Numbered from the stretch's first letter, positions 34,642 to 43,590 are shown. The stretch is 64,000 bases of DNA from Aminomonas paucivorans DSM 12260 (GCF_000165795.1 NZ_CM001022.1:434001-498000); one strand, 5' to 3'. Notes: generated by a model not told the origin, from the sequence alone. Numbers and translations are program-made.

Positions 34642-35820
34642 TTGAAGGACCGGGAGATCCTCCATTCTTCGGTGGTGACCTACGTGGTGCAGGGCTTCAT
34701 GGCCCTGTACTTCCTCTACCCCCTGGCCCTGTCCCGACAGGGGGTGGACCTGGTGCGCACCGGCTGGCTCATGAGCGCCTTCTTCCTGGCCACCACCCTG
34801 GTCCGTCCCCTGGGGAGCCTCTGCACGGAGCGCCTGGGGGTCTGGCGGACCCTGCTCCTTTCCGGCCTGGGCATGGGGGTTGCGTCCTTGGGTCTGGCGG
34901 TACCGGGGAGCTTTTCCCTCCTCCTGGCGGTGCGCCTCCTCCAGGGGGGGTTCTACGGGGTCTACATGGTGGGGCTCACGGCCTACCAGGCCCTGGTGAT
35001 CCCCCCGGACATCCGAGGGGCCGCCTTCGCTTTGGTCTCCGTGGGGTACGTGATGCCCCAGCTCACCGTGGTGCCCGGGGCGGACTTCCTCCTCTCCCGG
35101 GGCTGGCTCGGGGTCTACTTGGCCCAGGCTCCCCTGTGGGGGTTCGCCTGCGCCGCCGCTGCCTTTCTGGTTCCCCGGGAACTGGCCCGGGAACGACGGC
35201 CCCGGGAGGACTGGGGTTCCTGGGGGGAGCTGCGCCGCCTTTCCGGGCTTGTGCCCCTCCTGGTCTCCCTTCTCCTCTTCGCCCTGGTGAACGCCACGGG
35301 TCTCCAGTACCTTCCCTCCCTCGCTGGGGAGAAGGGGCTTTCCGCCAGCCGGTTCGTGGTGGGGGTCGCCCTGGCCGCCCTGGGAGTCCGACTGGCGGGT
35401 TCCCGGTTCATGGATTCCTGCGCCAAGAGGATGGGGCTGTTGGGCGGCTCGGTGGTTCTCATGGGAGGCGCGGGGCTGGCGGCCCTGGAGGCGGGTTCCG
35501 ACGGAGCCCTGCTGGCCTGCGGGCTCCTCTACGGGGTGGGGATGGGCTTCGGCTTTCCCGTGGTGCTGGCCCTGATCCCGGACCTGATCCCCCCGAGGCT
35601 TCGCCCCAAGGGGGTGGCCCTGGCCTTCTTCGCCATGGACGGGGGGTGGATCGCCGCTCCCCTGGCCGTGGGGTACCTGGGGCGGTTCGCCGGTCTGGAG
35701 GGGGCCATCCTCCCCATCATGGGCCTGGGACTCCTGGGAGGCGGGGCGGTCTGGGGGTTCGGCTGGAGGCCCCTCTGCCGCAGGAGGAGGGGGGAGGAGG
35801 AATCGGGGGATGGGACTTGA
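34642..35820 (+). CDS. Major facilitator superfamily transporter
   Basis: A 392-residue MFS protein with 12 predicted helices. The loop between helices 2 and 3 (RPLGSLCTERLGVWRT) resembles the family motif, and a hydrophilic loop lies mid-protein (RELARERRPREDWGSW). The TTG start has no strong ribosome site and relies on coupling to the AbrB-like gene four bases upstream. The cytosolic C-terminus is Arg/Glu-rich. Substrate unknown; drug or metabolite export is common for this subgroup. Confidence 0.85.
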   Translation: MKDREILHSSVVTYVVQGFMALYFLYPLALSRQGVDLVRTGWLMSAFFLATTLVRPLGSLCTERLGVWRTLLLSGLGMGVASLGLAVPGSFSLLLAVRLLQGGFYGVYMVGLTAYQALVIPPDIRGAAFALVSVGYVMPQLTVVPGADFLLSRGWLGVYLAQAPLWGFACAAAAFLVPRELARERRPREDWGSWGELRRLSGLVPLLVSLLLFALVNATGLQYLPSLAGEKGLSASRFVVGVALAALGVRLAGSRFMDSCAKRMGLLGGSVVLMGGAGLAALEAGSDGALLACGLLYGVGMGFGFPVVLALIPDLIPPRLRPKGVALAFFAMDGGWIAAPLAVGYLGRFAGLEGAILPIMGLGLLGGGAVWGFGWRPLCRRRRGEEESGDGT

Positions 35821-35899
35821 GGACCGCGGCACCATGAGTTATAAGTGAAGGGCGCCGAAGGAGCAGGCCCACGGAACCGGCGCGCCGGGAGGGACGGAG

Positions 35900-36682
35900 A
35901 TGGAGCTTCGGGAATACCTTCAAGTCTCGACGGATAGCCGCAAGAGCGACCGGTTGAAGCTCCTCTTCTTTCGGGATCAGTTGGCCTGCGACGAGTTTGC
36001 CCAGCTTTGGTCCCTGGCGGAGGAGATCGACGGAGAGGACGAAGCCCTGCTGTTGCGGGGGCTGGCGGCCAACGAGCGGGCCTCCCAGAGGGGCATCGTC
36101 AAGCCCCGGGGGCGCGGCCTGGGCTACCGCCTCTGGAGGCAGGCGCCGGAGGAGGACCTGCTCTGGATGGTCCGGGCCTTCACCGCCGCGGCGCTGGACT
36201 TCCACTTTGCCGGGGGCGACGGGAACTTCATGGCCGCCGGAGGGTGCCCCGTCCAGGGGCTCCTTGCCTCCCTCCCCGTGGGGGTGCTGGGCAAGGGCCT
36301 GGGGCGGGGAGAGCGGGAACTGGCGGAGGCCCTGGCCCTGAGCCAGCTGGTCACCGGGGCGCTGCTTCCCGACTCGGGGGACGAACCGGGCTTCGACGGC
36401 CTGGTGGCAGCCTCCGCGGGGGCCGCGGCGGGGATGACCCGTCTGGGGGACGGGTCCCCCAAGGCGGCGGAGGAGGCCGTGGCCACCCTGGTGGCCGCCG
36501 TCCTGGGCAGCCCGGAGGGCTCCGAACCCTCCATGTGGCAGTACGTGGGTTCCTGCCTGGCGGGGCAGGCCTTCATGGCCTCCCAGCTGGCCCTTTCGGG
36601 GCAGGGGCTTTCCCTGCGTTTCGGGGAGACCCGATGCCTTCTGGGGGACTGGGTGAAGCGTCAGAGAGAGGAACTTCTCTGA
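35900..36682 (+). CDS. Uncharacterised protein, faintly serine-dehydratase-alpha-like
   Basis: A 260-residue soluble protein I do not firmly recognise. A charged N-terminal part (about 1-105) is followed by a Gly/Ala-rich helical region. The stretches GGCPVQGLLASLPVGVLGKGLG and AASAGAAAGMTRLGDGS-PKAAEEAVATLVAAVLG recall the helical core of Fe-S L-serine dehydratase alpha chains, but the usual set of cluster cysteines is missing (only about three Cys), so enzymatic activity would be doubtful. A good ribosome site (GGGAGGGACGGAG) precedes the ATG. Confidence 0.55.
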   Translation: MELREYLQVSTDSRKSDRLKLLFFRDQLACDEFAQLWSLAEEIDGEDEALLLRGLAANERASQRGIVKPRGRGLGYRLWRQAPEEDLLWMVRAFTAAALDFHFAGGDGNFMAAGGCPVQGLLASLPVGVLGKGLGRGERELAEALALSQLVTGALLPDSGDEPGFDGLVAASAGAAAGMTRLGDGSPKAAEEAVATLVAAVLGSPEGSEPSMWQYVGSCLAGQAFMASQLALSGQGLSLRFGETRCLLGDWVKRQREELL

Positions 36683-36728
36683 CTATCCCCGGCGGGGTTT
36701 CGGCAGGAGAATGACGGAGGGGATGGGC

Positions 36729-37613
36729 ATGACGGGACCCCAACCTTGGATCTGGAAGGCCCTTGGCGTCGCCGGGGGCCTTTTTCGCGCGTTGCCCCAC
36801 CCGGGAGCGGTGCGGCTGGGGGGGCTTTTGGGCCGGACCGTGGCCCGCTGCACCCCCGAGCGGGTGGAGCGGGCGGTGGGGCGGTGCGAACGGTTTCTCG
36901 CCGTGGACCGGGGGGAGGCGCGGCGCATCGTCCTGGGGGCCTACGACCATTTCGGCCGTTCCGCGGCGGAGTTCCTCCGGTTTCCCGCCCTGGTGGGACA
37001 CCTGGGAGACTGGGTGACCCTGGAGGGGGAGGAACACCTGCGGGGAGCCCTGGACCGGGGCAAGGGGGTGGTGCTCCTCACCGCCCACCTGGGAAGCTGG
37101 GAGATGGCCGCAGGGGTGCTGGCGGAGCGGGGGTTCCCCATGAACGCCATCGGGGCGCAGCAGCGGGACCCTCGGATCACGGACCTCATCGCGGAGCTGC
37201 GCCTTCTCCACGGGGTGGTCACCGTGGGGAAGGGCTTCGACCTGAAGGCCGCCATCCAGTGTCTCCGGGAGGGACGCATCCTGGGCATCCTGCTGGACCA
37301 GGACGCCCGGGACAAGGGATTGGTGTCCCCCTTTCTGGGAGCCCCCGCCAGCACCCCCGTGGGGCCGGTGAAGCTGGCCCACAAGCTGGGAGCGGCGGTG
37401 GTGCCCCTCCAGACCGTGCGCCTTCCCGACGGGGTGCACCATCGCCTGACCCTCTATCCCCCCCTGGAAGACCCCCGGGGGATCCCCTTCGGGGAGGACG
37501 CCCAGGCCTCGGTGGACCGGTGCAACGGCGTCCTTTCCCGGTGGATCCGGGAGCACCCGGACCAGTGGATGTGGATGTACCCCCGCTGGGCCACCACCCT
37601 GGGAGACCGATGA
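36729..37613 (+). CDS. LpxL/HtrB-type lipid A acyltransferase
   Basis: A 294-residue lysophospholipid acyltransferase-like membrane-associated enzyme. The catalytic HLGSWE (HxxxxE) is in VVLLTAHLGSWEMAAG, followed by GAQQRDPRITDLI, LGILLDQDARDKG and FLGAPASTPVGP, and a C-terminal WIREHPDQWMWMYPRWAT, all standard for late acyltransferases that add a secondary acyl chain to lipid A. The start chosen is the ATG six bases after GGAGGGG; an earlier ATG at 36711 is also possible. With the arn operon it supports an LPS-containing outer membrane. Confidence 0.9.
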   Translation: MTGPQPWIWKALGVAGGLFRALPHPGAVRLGGLLGRTVARCTPERVERAVGRCERFLAVDRGEARRIVLGAYDHFGRSAAEFLRFPALVGHLGDWVTLEGEEHLRGALDRGKGVVLLTAHLGSWEMAAGVLAERGFPMNAIGAQQRDPRITDLIAELRLLHGVVTVGKGFDLKAAIQCLREGRILGILLDQDARDKGLVSPFLGAPASTPVGPVKLAHKLGAAVVPLQTVRLPDGVHHRLTLYPPLEDPRGIPFGEDAQASVDRCNGVLSRWIREHPDQWMWMYPRWATTLGDR

Positions 37614-38053
37614 TGGACGGAGCCCTGGACCCGGGGCGGAGCAAAATGGGCTTCGCCCTGGGGGAGCGGGAGCTGGTCTTCTCCGCCGTCCTGCCGGCGG
37701 ACCGGGACGACCTGCTGACGGAGGCCCTGCGGACCGGGGATTTTCGCCCCCTGGCCCCCTACGCCCGAGAGGGGGCCCCTCCCGTCCTGGAGGGAGGATG
37801 GGACGGCTCCCTGTTCGTCGGGGACGGCACGGGTTCCCGGGAGCTGAAGGCCGCCCTGGAAGGGGCGGGCTTTTCCTGCCGCCTGGTGGAGGAGCGGGAC
37901 AGCACCCTCCTGGCTCGGGCGGTCTACTTCCGTCTCCACCCCCCTCGGGGCTGGAGACGCCTGCTCCCCCTCTCCCTCCTGACGCCCCCCCGGCCGGTGG
38001 ACGACCTGGCCGCCTGGGTTCTGCTGCTTCGAGGAAGAGGGGAGGACGCCTAG
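37610..38053 (+). CDS. YqgF/RuvX-like RNase-H-fold protein
   Basis: A 147-residue protein overlapping the acyltransferase stop (ATGA). It begins LDPGRSKMGFAL, an RNase-H-fold first strand with the catalytic Asp, and ends with VEERDSTLLARAVYFRLHPPRGWRRLLPLS...PPRPVDDLAAWVL, a block found in cyanobacterial-type relatives of the pre-16S rRNA nuclease YqgF. A second acidic pair (EER and DD) fits a nuclease site. A true ruvX elsewhere in the genome is possible. Function in rRNA maturation or recombination is inferred only. Confidence 0.7.
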   Translation: MMDGALDPGRSKMGFALGERELVFSAVLPADRDDLLTEALRTGDFRPLAPYAREGAPPVLEGGWDGSLFVGDGTGSRELKAALEGAGFSCRLVEERDSTLLARAVYFRLHPPRGWRRLLPLSLLTPPRPVDDLAAWVLLLRGRGEDA

Positions 38054-38180
38054 CGGGGGCGTTTTCGGCCTGACCGGGGAGATGGGTCTGGGGGTTCTCT
38101 TTCCTCTGGGCGGCGGGGACGGTAGAATCGAAGGAATCCCATCCCCCTCGGTGCGTGAGGAGGGAAGAAGGAAGGTATCC

Positions 38181-38669
38181 ATGGCATTAGCTTCGGTGGT
38201 TTCCACGCTGGTCAACGCCTACGCGGGTTCGGTGGTGTCGGTGAGCCAGACCCTGGGGGTCGAGGCGGTCTTCCAGAAGACGGAGATCGCCACGGGGGTC
38301 AACGCCCCGGGCAGCCGTGTGGCGGCCCTCATCGGCATCGTGGGGGCGGGCCTCCACGGCACCGCCGCCCTCATGGCGGATATGGAAGGTTTCAGCATCT
38401 ACGTGAAGGCCCTCACGGGAGGCATGATCGAGGCCAATCCCGAGGATCCCATGTCCATGAGCGTCCTGGGGGAGCTGACCAACATGACCAGCGGCCAGGC
38501 CCTCATGAAGGTGGACCTTCCGGGTCTGGACATCACCCCGCCCCAGCTCATCACGGGGGACAACATCAAGGCCGTTCCGCCCCGGAAAGCCGACGTCAAG
38601 AGCTTCACCCTCCCCTTCCAGGTGGGGGGGCAGGGGCGCATCTACCTGGTCCTCTCCTTCCACGAGTAG
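38181..38669 (+). CDS. CheX-like chemotaxis protein
   Basis: A 162-residue protein of the CheX/CheC fold. The conserved active-site pattern ExxN is in LGELTNMTSGQAL, the helix that removes phosphate from CheY-P in CheX. The N-terminal stretch VSTLVNAYAGSVVSVSQTLGVEAVF also fits. GGAAGG lies upstream of the ATG. It is followed by a terminator and then by a chemoreceptor with its own promoter, so it probably acts on the same chemosensory pathway. Confidence 0.8.
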   Translation: MALASVVSTLVNAYAGSVVSVSQTLGVEAVFQKTEIATGVNAPGSRVAALIGIVGAGLHGTAALMADMEGFSIYVKALTGGMIEANPEDPMSMSVLGELTNMTSGQALMKVDLPGLDITPPQLITGDNIKAVPPRKADVKSFTLPFQVGGQGRIYLVLSFHE

Positions 38670-38691
38670 CTCCTCCTTATCCGCTTCCCCG

Positions 38692-38722
38692 TGCCGCGGC
38701 CGAACTCCGGCCGCGGCATTTT
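38692..38722 (+). terminator. Intrinsic terminator after the CheX-like gene
   Basis: An 11-bp perfect stem (38692-38702 with 38708-38718) with loop AACTC, followed by TTTTCTG. Confidence 0.85.
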
Positions 38723-38729
38723 CTGTAGT

Positions 38730-38758
38730 TTCCCAAGGGCACGATATGGTTCTATAAT
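38730..38758 (+). promoter_or_regulatory. Promoter of the dCache chemoreceptor gene
   Basis: TTCCCA (38730-38735), a 17-bp spacer and perfect TATAAT (38753-38758); predicted start near 38765, giving a leader of about 59 nt. Confidence 0.65.
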
Positions 38759-38823
38759 TTCGTTATTCTCTTTCAGGCGTTCGGAAACTTCAGATGATTC
38801 CACATGACCGGGGGTGCGACACC

Positions 38824-40860
38824 ATGTCCATGCGTCAACGTCTTTATGGTCTGGCGGCGGTCGCCGTGTTGGCTGCGGCGATTATGGGTTTCTTGGCCTA
38901 CTTCAACAGCCGAAGCATCGTGGAGGCCCAGATCCAGAGAGGGGGTCTCGTGGCGGCGGAATCCGCCGCGTCCAACGTGACCAACTGGCTGGAGGGACGC
39001 ATGGAGATCGTGGCCACGGCCTCCCGCAACTGTTCCTACCTCTGGAACAACTACGGCATCGCCGGACAGCTCCTGAAACCCTATCTCCAGAACCTAACGA
39101 AATCCTACAAAGACATGGGCTTCATGGACGTCTTCCTGGCCCTGGAAGACGGCACCTTCATCGATGGGGTGGGCTGGACTCCTCCGGCGGACTGGGACGC
39201 CCGGACGCGGCCTTGGTACAAGGCGGCACTGGACGCGGGGAACACCATCCTCACCACTCCCTATGTGGATTCCAACACCGGGGACATGATCGTCTCCCTG
39301 GCCGTCCCGTTGCTGGACGACTCGGGGGCGGCTCTCGGCGTTCTGGGGGCGGACATGAGCCTCAAATCGCTCATCGCCATGGTCTCCCAGCAGCGCATCC
39401 TGGGGGCGGGCTTCGGCGTTTTGGTGGGGCCGGACGGCACGGTGGTGGCCCATCCTTCCAAGGACGTGGTGATGAAGGAGAACATGACCAAGCCCTCCAA
39501 GGTGATCCCTCCCGCCCTGGCGGAGGCGGGAGGCCGGATGGTGAAGGGGGAGAAGGGAACCGCCGTCTACCGGTCCGCGGAGGGAGACCAGCGGATCCTC
39601 TTCTACCAGCCCCTTCCGCAGGGCTGGAGCCTGGGCCTGGTGGTTCCCCAGGACGAACTGCTGGGACCCATCGCCACCCTGGGCCTGAGGCAGCTGGGGG
39701 TGGCGGCTGCCACCATCCTGCTTCTGGGCTTCCTGGTGGTCACCTTGAGCCGCAGCCTCATGAAGCCTCTCCAGCACCTTCTGGCGGTTTCCGGAGAGGT
39801 GGAGAAGGGGGACCTCACCCTCTCCACGGGCATGGGGGGCACCGACGAGATGTCCCAGCTGGGGCGCGCCCTGGACGGGGTCATCGGGGCGCAGCGGCAG
39901 ATCCTCCTGGAGCTTCGCCGGGAGGGAGACCAGATGGGGCGTCAGTCCCGGACACTGGAGGAGATTGCCGGGAAGACCGAATCTACCTTGGAACAGGTGA
40001 AGGAGCGGGCGGGAGTGCTTTCCCGGATGGCCGACGAGAACGCCCAGGCGGTGGAGGCGGCCAACGCGGGGGTGGAGGAGGTGGCCTCCTCCGCCCAGGG
40101 TTCCGCCCTGGCGGCCTCGGAGGCTTCCTCCTACGCGGAGACCCTCAAGGGCAACGCCGAGGGGGCGGAGACCCTGATCCGCAACACCGCCGACCGGGTG
40201 GGGGAGATGGCCCAGTCCTTCCGGCAGGTCTCCGGAGCGGTGGCTCAGCTCAACGACCAGGCCAGCCGGATCGACCAGATCGTCACCACCATCGCGGGCA
40301 TCGCGGACCAGACGAACCTTCTGGCCCTGAACGCCGCTATCGAGGCGGCCCGGGCGGGGGAGGCGGGACGGGGCTTCGCGGTGGTGGCGGAGGAGGTGCG
40401 CAAGCTGGCGGAGGAGTCCAACTCCGCCGCCCGGAGCATCGGCGACCTGGCCCGGGGCATCGTGGCGGGCACCGGGGTGGCGGTGCAGAGCGCCGGGAGC
40501 GGCGTCGCCCTGGCCGAATCGGTGGAGAGGGAGACGGGGCTCATGCGGCAGCGCATCGCCGAGGTCCTGGGGGCCATCACCCAGATCGTGGACCAGATCC
40601 AGAACGTGGCGGCCACGTCCCAGGAGCAGTCCGCCGGGGCCCAGGAGATGGCCGCGTCGGTGGAGCGCCTTTCCCGGGGAACCCAGTCCGCCCGGGACCT
40701 CTCGGAGGAGATCCTCCGGGTGGTCTCGGAGCTGGCGGATACCTCCCGGAAGCTGGGGGAGGCCTCGGGGCAGCTGGACCAGTTCGCCGGGTCCTTCCAG
40801 GAGATGATGCGTCGCTACCGCCTGGAGGGGGATGCCCCGGTCCGGGCGCTGGGAGCCTGA
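38824..40860 (+). CDS. Methyl-accepting chemotaxis protein with dCache_1 sensor
   Basis: A 678-residue receptor. Helix 1 (about 8-28), a periplasmic dCache domain with [21 protein letters not shown] and [21 protein letters not shown]-like core ([20 protein letters not shown]), helix 2 near residue 295, HAMP, and a signalling domain with [20 protein letters not shown]. The WDxRxRPWY and Y-DxxTG elements resemble the amino-acid-binding motif of dCache_1 domains, so amino acids are a reasonable ligand for this fermenter. The ATG at 38824 is followed by a second ATG two codons later. Confidence 0.94.
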   Translation: MSMRQRLYGLAAVAVLAAAIMGFLAYFNSRSIVEAQIQRGGLVAAESAASNVTNWLEGRMEIVATASRNCSYLWNNYGIAGQLLKPYLQNLTKSYKDMGFMDVFLALEDGTFIDGVGWTPPADWDARTRPWYKAALDAGNTILTTPYVDSNTGDMIVSLAVPLLDDSGAALGVLGADMSLKSLIAMVSQQRILGAGFGVLVGPDGTVVAHPSKDVVMKENMTKPSKVIPPALAEAGGRMVKGEKGTAVYRSAEGDQRILFYQPLPQGWSLGLVVPQDELLGPIATLGLRQLGVAAATILLLGFLVVTLSRSLMKPLQHLLAVSGEVEKGDLTLSTGMGGTDEMSQLGRALDGVIGAQRQILLELRREGDQMGRQSRTLEEIAGKTESTLEQVKERAGVLSRMADENAQAVEAANAGVEEVASSAQGSALAASEASSYAETLKGNAEGAETLIRNTADRVGEMAQSFRQVSGAVAQLNDQASRIDQIVTTIAGIADQTNLLALNAAIEAARAGEAGRGFAVVAEEVRKLAEESNSAARSIGDLARGIVAGTGVAVQSAGSGVALAESVERETGLMRQRIAEVLGAITQIVDQIQNVAATSQEQSAGAQEMAASVERLSRGTQSARDLSEEILRVVSELADTSRKLGEASGQLDQFAGSFQEMMRRYRLEGDAPVRALGA

Positions 40861-40941
40861 GGGGATCGAAGGGACGGGAAGCGCGGCGGACGGGGGGTGC
40901 CCCTCCGTCCGCCTTCGTCGTGAAGAGGAGGAGGGAGCAGA

Positions 40942-42042
40942 GTGGAAACGGAGGAGGTTCGTCGGGAGCAGAGCTGGTACATCCGGGACCTCATGGCCTA
41001 CATGCTGGGCATCCCCGGAGAGGACCTGGAGCGCCTGGTGGAAAGCTACCAGGAGGACGGGGGCGCTCCGGACCCGGGGGGGCTTTTCCGCTACCTCTCC
41101 GCCCGGGGAAAGAAGTACCAGATTCTCTGGGCGGCGGTTCCCTTCAGCGACGCCATCAGCGTGCTCTTCGCTGCGGTGATGGGACCCAACAAGGCCCTCC
41201 TCTGGCAGGGATCCTCCGTGGTCCCCTTCGGCCTGGACAGCGGTTCCCTCCGCATCTGGAACCGGGTTCTGGAGATGGTCTCCGGGGTGGCCATCCCCAC
41301 CAACCCCCAGGTGTCGGAGACGGACCTCTGGTCGGCGGAGCAGATCCATCGAGGCTTGAGGAAGCTCTGGGACCGCTGGGTGCCCCGCTTCCTGGGGGAG
41401 ATGGATCTCTGGCTTGCCGGGCAGAAGGAGACGGACAGCCTGGTCCTGGAGGATCCGGAACTCACCGTCCGCCTTTCCCTGGATGCCTCCCGGGAAATGC
41501 GGGAGGTCACGGGAAAGGGCTACCCCCTCGGAGCGGTACGCATGGCCCTGGTCTCCCTTCCGGACCTTCGGGACATGGGGTTGGAGGTGAACTCCCTTCA
41601 GGCGGCCCTGGACTCCTTCGTGGCCCAATCCCTTCCGGCGACGGAGGAAGGGGGGAAGAAGTCCGCCGAACCCTCCGCCGGTCCGGGGATCTCCGGGCGG
41701 ATCGTGGACGTGCGTCCCCAGGTGGACCCCCTGGAGGGGGTGGCCCTGTCGGAGCTGCGCCCCGGGGATCTGCTGATGCTGGACGGGCTTGGGGGGCAGG
41801 GGGTGGAGGGGAAGATCTACATGATCCGCCTCCTCAAGGGAGGGCAGTACGAGGTGCACGGCCACTTCGCCGGGGAGGAGGAGGTTTTCTTCCGGTTCGT
41901 CTCCCCCGGGGAGATCCGGCTGCGCCTTCCCGAAGAGGCCCCTCGCCCTCCCCGCAAGGTTCCCGTCCCCCTCCTGGGGGTATTGGGGCTTGCTGGACTT
42001 GCCTGCGTGATCCTTCTGGTGTGGGCTCTGCGCAGCCTCTGA
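40942..42042 (+). CDS. Uncharacterised protein with a C-terminal membrane anchor
   Basis: A 366-residue protein I do not recognise. It is soluble for about 335 residues, then has one C-terminal helix (VPVPLLGVLGLAGLACVILLVWAL) and a three-residue tail, the layout of a tail-anchored protein facing the cytoplasm. The middle has an alpha-rich section with many Trp/Leu; residues about 228-318 look beta-rich (GRIVDVRPQVDPLEG, LRPGDLLMLDGLGG, YEVHGHFAGEEEVFFRF). The GTG start is preceded by GAGGAGGAGGGAG. It follows the chemoreceptor by 81 bp; a signalling link is only positional. Confidence 0.7.
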   Translation: METEEVRREQSWYIRDLMAYMLGIPGEDLERLVESYQEDGGAPDPGGLFRYLSARGKKYQILWAAVPFSDAISVLFAAVMGPNKALLWQGSSVVPFGLDSGSLRIWNRVLEMVSGVAIPTNPQVSETDLWSAEQIHRGLRKLWDRWVPRFLGEMDLWLAGQKETDSLVLEDPELTVRLSLDASREMREVTGKGYPLGAVRMALVSLPDLRDMGLEVNSLQAALDSFVAQSLPATEEGGKKSAEPSAGPGISGRIVDVRPQVDPLEGVALSELRPGDLLMLDGLGGQGVEGKIYMIRLLKGGQYEVHGHFAGEEEVFFRFVSPGEIRLRLPEEAPRPPRKVPVPLLGVLGLAGLACVILLVWALRSL

Positions 42043-42067
42043 ACCGGGTCTTGCCTCGGGGCGGCGT

Positions 42068-42709
42068 CTAGTCCGAGCCGCCCCGCAAACAGAAGGGAGC
42101 CTGCGGCCCTCCCGAAGCGGCCAGGGCCGCCGCGCCCCGGCGCCCCGCCTCCTCGTCCAGGAGGGGGGTCAGCAGGACCCGCACGAGGACGTCCCAGGGT
42201 CCCAGCTCGTCCCGCAGCGCCCGGGCCACGGCAAAGCGGGACAGCCTAGCCGCCTCCTGAGGCGCCGAGAGGGGGCGCCCCTTCGGGGCCGCTTCCTGGA
42301 GGAACAGAATCTGCGCTCCCCCACGCCCCAGCAGGTAGGGCAGGGCGCAGCGAAGTCCCCCCGCCAGGTCGCGGGACACCTCCCCCAGGGCCTGTTCCCA
42401 GTCCCGGTCCTCCAGGTCCAGCCAGAGCTTGCGCCCTCCCGGGGCCATGGGCCAGGGAAGGACCCCGTCGAACCCTCCGAACCGCTCCGCCGCCGCTACC
42501 GTGGCGGCCGCCAGGTCTTCGGGACGTCCCGATCCCAGGTCGAAGGGGATCGCCTCCTCGGAAAGCGGCATCCCAGGCCCCGGGGACGGGGCGGAGGCTG
42601 CGGTGCCGTATCCCACCCGCCATCCCGCGGCGCACAGCGCCGCCGCCCCCGCGCGAGCCCAGGGGGTGTCTCCCCAGGGGAACCATGCCGCCGGTTGTCG
42701 TTTGTCCAT
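42068..42709 (-). CDS. Degenerate SDR-like protein without the catalytic Tyr
   Basis: A 213-residue protein with short-chain-dehydrogenase spacing: a Rossmann-like start (ARAGAAALCAAGWRVGYG), a D-containing second strand, a DRDWEQALGEVSRDLAGGLRC helix and an AQILFLQEA strand. The usual YxxxK is replaced by SAPQEAARLSRFAVARALRDE, with no Tyr, so dehydrogenase activity is unlikely. It may be a binding protein or decaying gene. It is the third gene on the minus strand after the two TrpR-like genes, past a hairpin, and converges with the tail-anchored gene 25 bp away. Confidence 0.55.
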   Translation of the reverse strand: MDKRQPAAWFPWGDTPWARAGAAALCAAGWRVGYGTAASAPSPGPGMPLSEEAIPFDLGSGRPEDLAAATVAAAERFGGFDGVLPWPMAPGGRKLWLDLEDRDWEQALGEVSRDLAGGLRCALPYLLGRGGAQILFLQEAAPKGRPLSAPQEAARLSRFAVARALRDELGPWDVLVRVLLTPLLDEEAGRRGAAALAASGGPQAPFCLRGGSD

Positions 42710-42751
42710 CTTCCGGTGCTCCTCTCTCTTTGCGAAGGGGTGGGTGCACGA

Positions 42752-42781
42752 CGATGCCGCCTCCCGGGGGAGGCGGCATCG
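42752..42781 (-). terminator. Hairpin between the TrpR-like gene and the SDR-like gene
   Basis: A nearly perfect 30-bp palindrome (arms CGATGCCGCCTCCC and its complement). There is no U-tract on either strand. It would reduce or end transcription after the second TrpR-like gene. Confidence 0.6.
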
Positions 42782-42810
42782 GGGAATCCGGGGGAGGGGA
42801 GGCGTCCGGT

Positions 42811-43104
42811 TCAGTCCTGCTTCTTCATCCTCTCCAGCACCAGCTTGTACCCGTCCGCCCCGTAGTCCAGGAACTTCTTCACCCGGCTGATGGTGGCGGT
42901 GCTGGCCCCGGTCTGCTTGGCGATCTGGGGGTAGGTCTCCCCGGCGCTCAGGAGTCGAGCCACCTCCAGACGCTGGGCGAAGGCCCGTATTTCCCCGATG
43001 GTGGCCACGTCCTCCAGGAACTGGTAGATCTCCTCGGGGTCCTTCAGGGCGAGCAGGGCCTTGCAAAGCTGGTCCGTGAGGGTGTCCTTCCATTTCTCCG
43101 ACAT
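42811..43104 (-). CDS. TrpR-related repressor, YerC/YecD family (copy 2)
   Basis: A 97-residue all-helical DNA-binding protein. Helix blocks WKDTLTDQLCKALLALKDPEE and FLEDVATIGEIRAFAQRLEVARLL are followed by the HTH (TYPQIAKQTGASTATISRVKKFL), which is very close to TrpR. The TrpR fold usually dimerises; YerC members are not tryptophan repressors and their ligand is unknown. It is a close paralogue of the gene 76 bp upstream on the same strand. Confidence 0.9.
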   Translation of the reverse strand: MSEKWKDTLTDQLCKALLALKDPEEIYQFLEDVATIGEIRAFAQRLEVARLLSAGETYPQIAKQTGASTATISRVKKFLDYGADGYKLVLERMKKQD

Positions 43105-43180
43105 GGCATCCGCCTCCGTTTGGTGGACTTAGGCGCATCATAGCCCCTCTGCACAGATGAAGCAAGAGGCATCGTCTCCC

Positions 43181-43477
43181 TCAGGCGGAGGGTTTGGCGA
43201 TGCGGTCCAGGGCGAGGCGGTACCCGTCCAGGCCGTAGTCCACGCACTTCTTCACCCGGCTGATGGTGGCGGTGCTGGCGCCGGTCTGGCTGGAGATGAC
43301 CGGGTAGGTCTCCCCCGCCAGGAGGCGGCGGGCCACTTCGAGGCGCTGCGAGAGGGCGCGGATCTCCGCGATGGTGGCCACGTCCTCCAGGAACTGGTAG
43401 GCCTCCTCGGGGTCCTTCAGACACAAAAGGGCCTGGCAGAGCTGGTCGGTCAAACTGTCCTTCCACTGGGTGGTCAC
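43181..43477 (-). CDS. TrpR-related repressor, YerC/YecD family (copy 1)
   Basis: A 98-residue paralogue of the next gene, with the same order of helices and an identical core recognition region (TGASTATISRVKK), but different residues before it (VISS in place of QIAK). Tandem duplication is clear from about 65-70 percent matching residues judged by eye. The shared recognition helix predicts shared operators and possibly heterodimers. A TTGACG promoter lies upstream. Confidence 0.9.
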   Translation of the reverse strand: MTTQWKDSLTDQLCQALLCLKDPEEAYQFLEDVATIAEIRALSQRLEVARRLLAGETYPVISSQTGASTATISRVKKCVDYGLDGYRLALDRIAKPSA

Positions 43478-43590
43478 GGCTGACTCCTCCTCGTTCGCTT
43501 CCTGGAATGTCCCGAGGGAGCCCCACTTCCCGTCTCCGACACAAAGCCATCATCGCAGTGCTTCAGGGGACTCCATCGTCTTCACATTCC

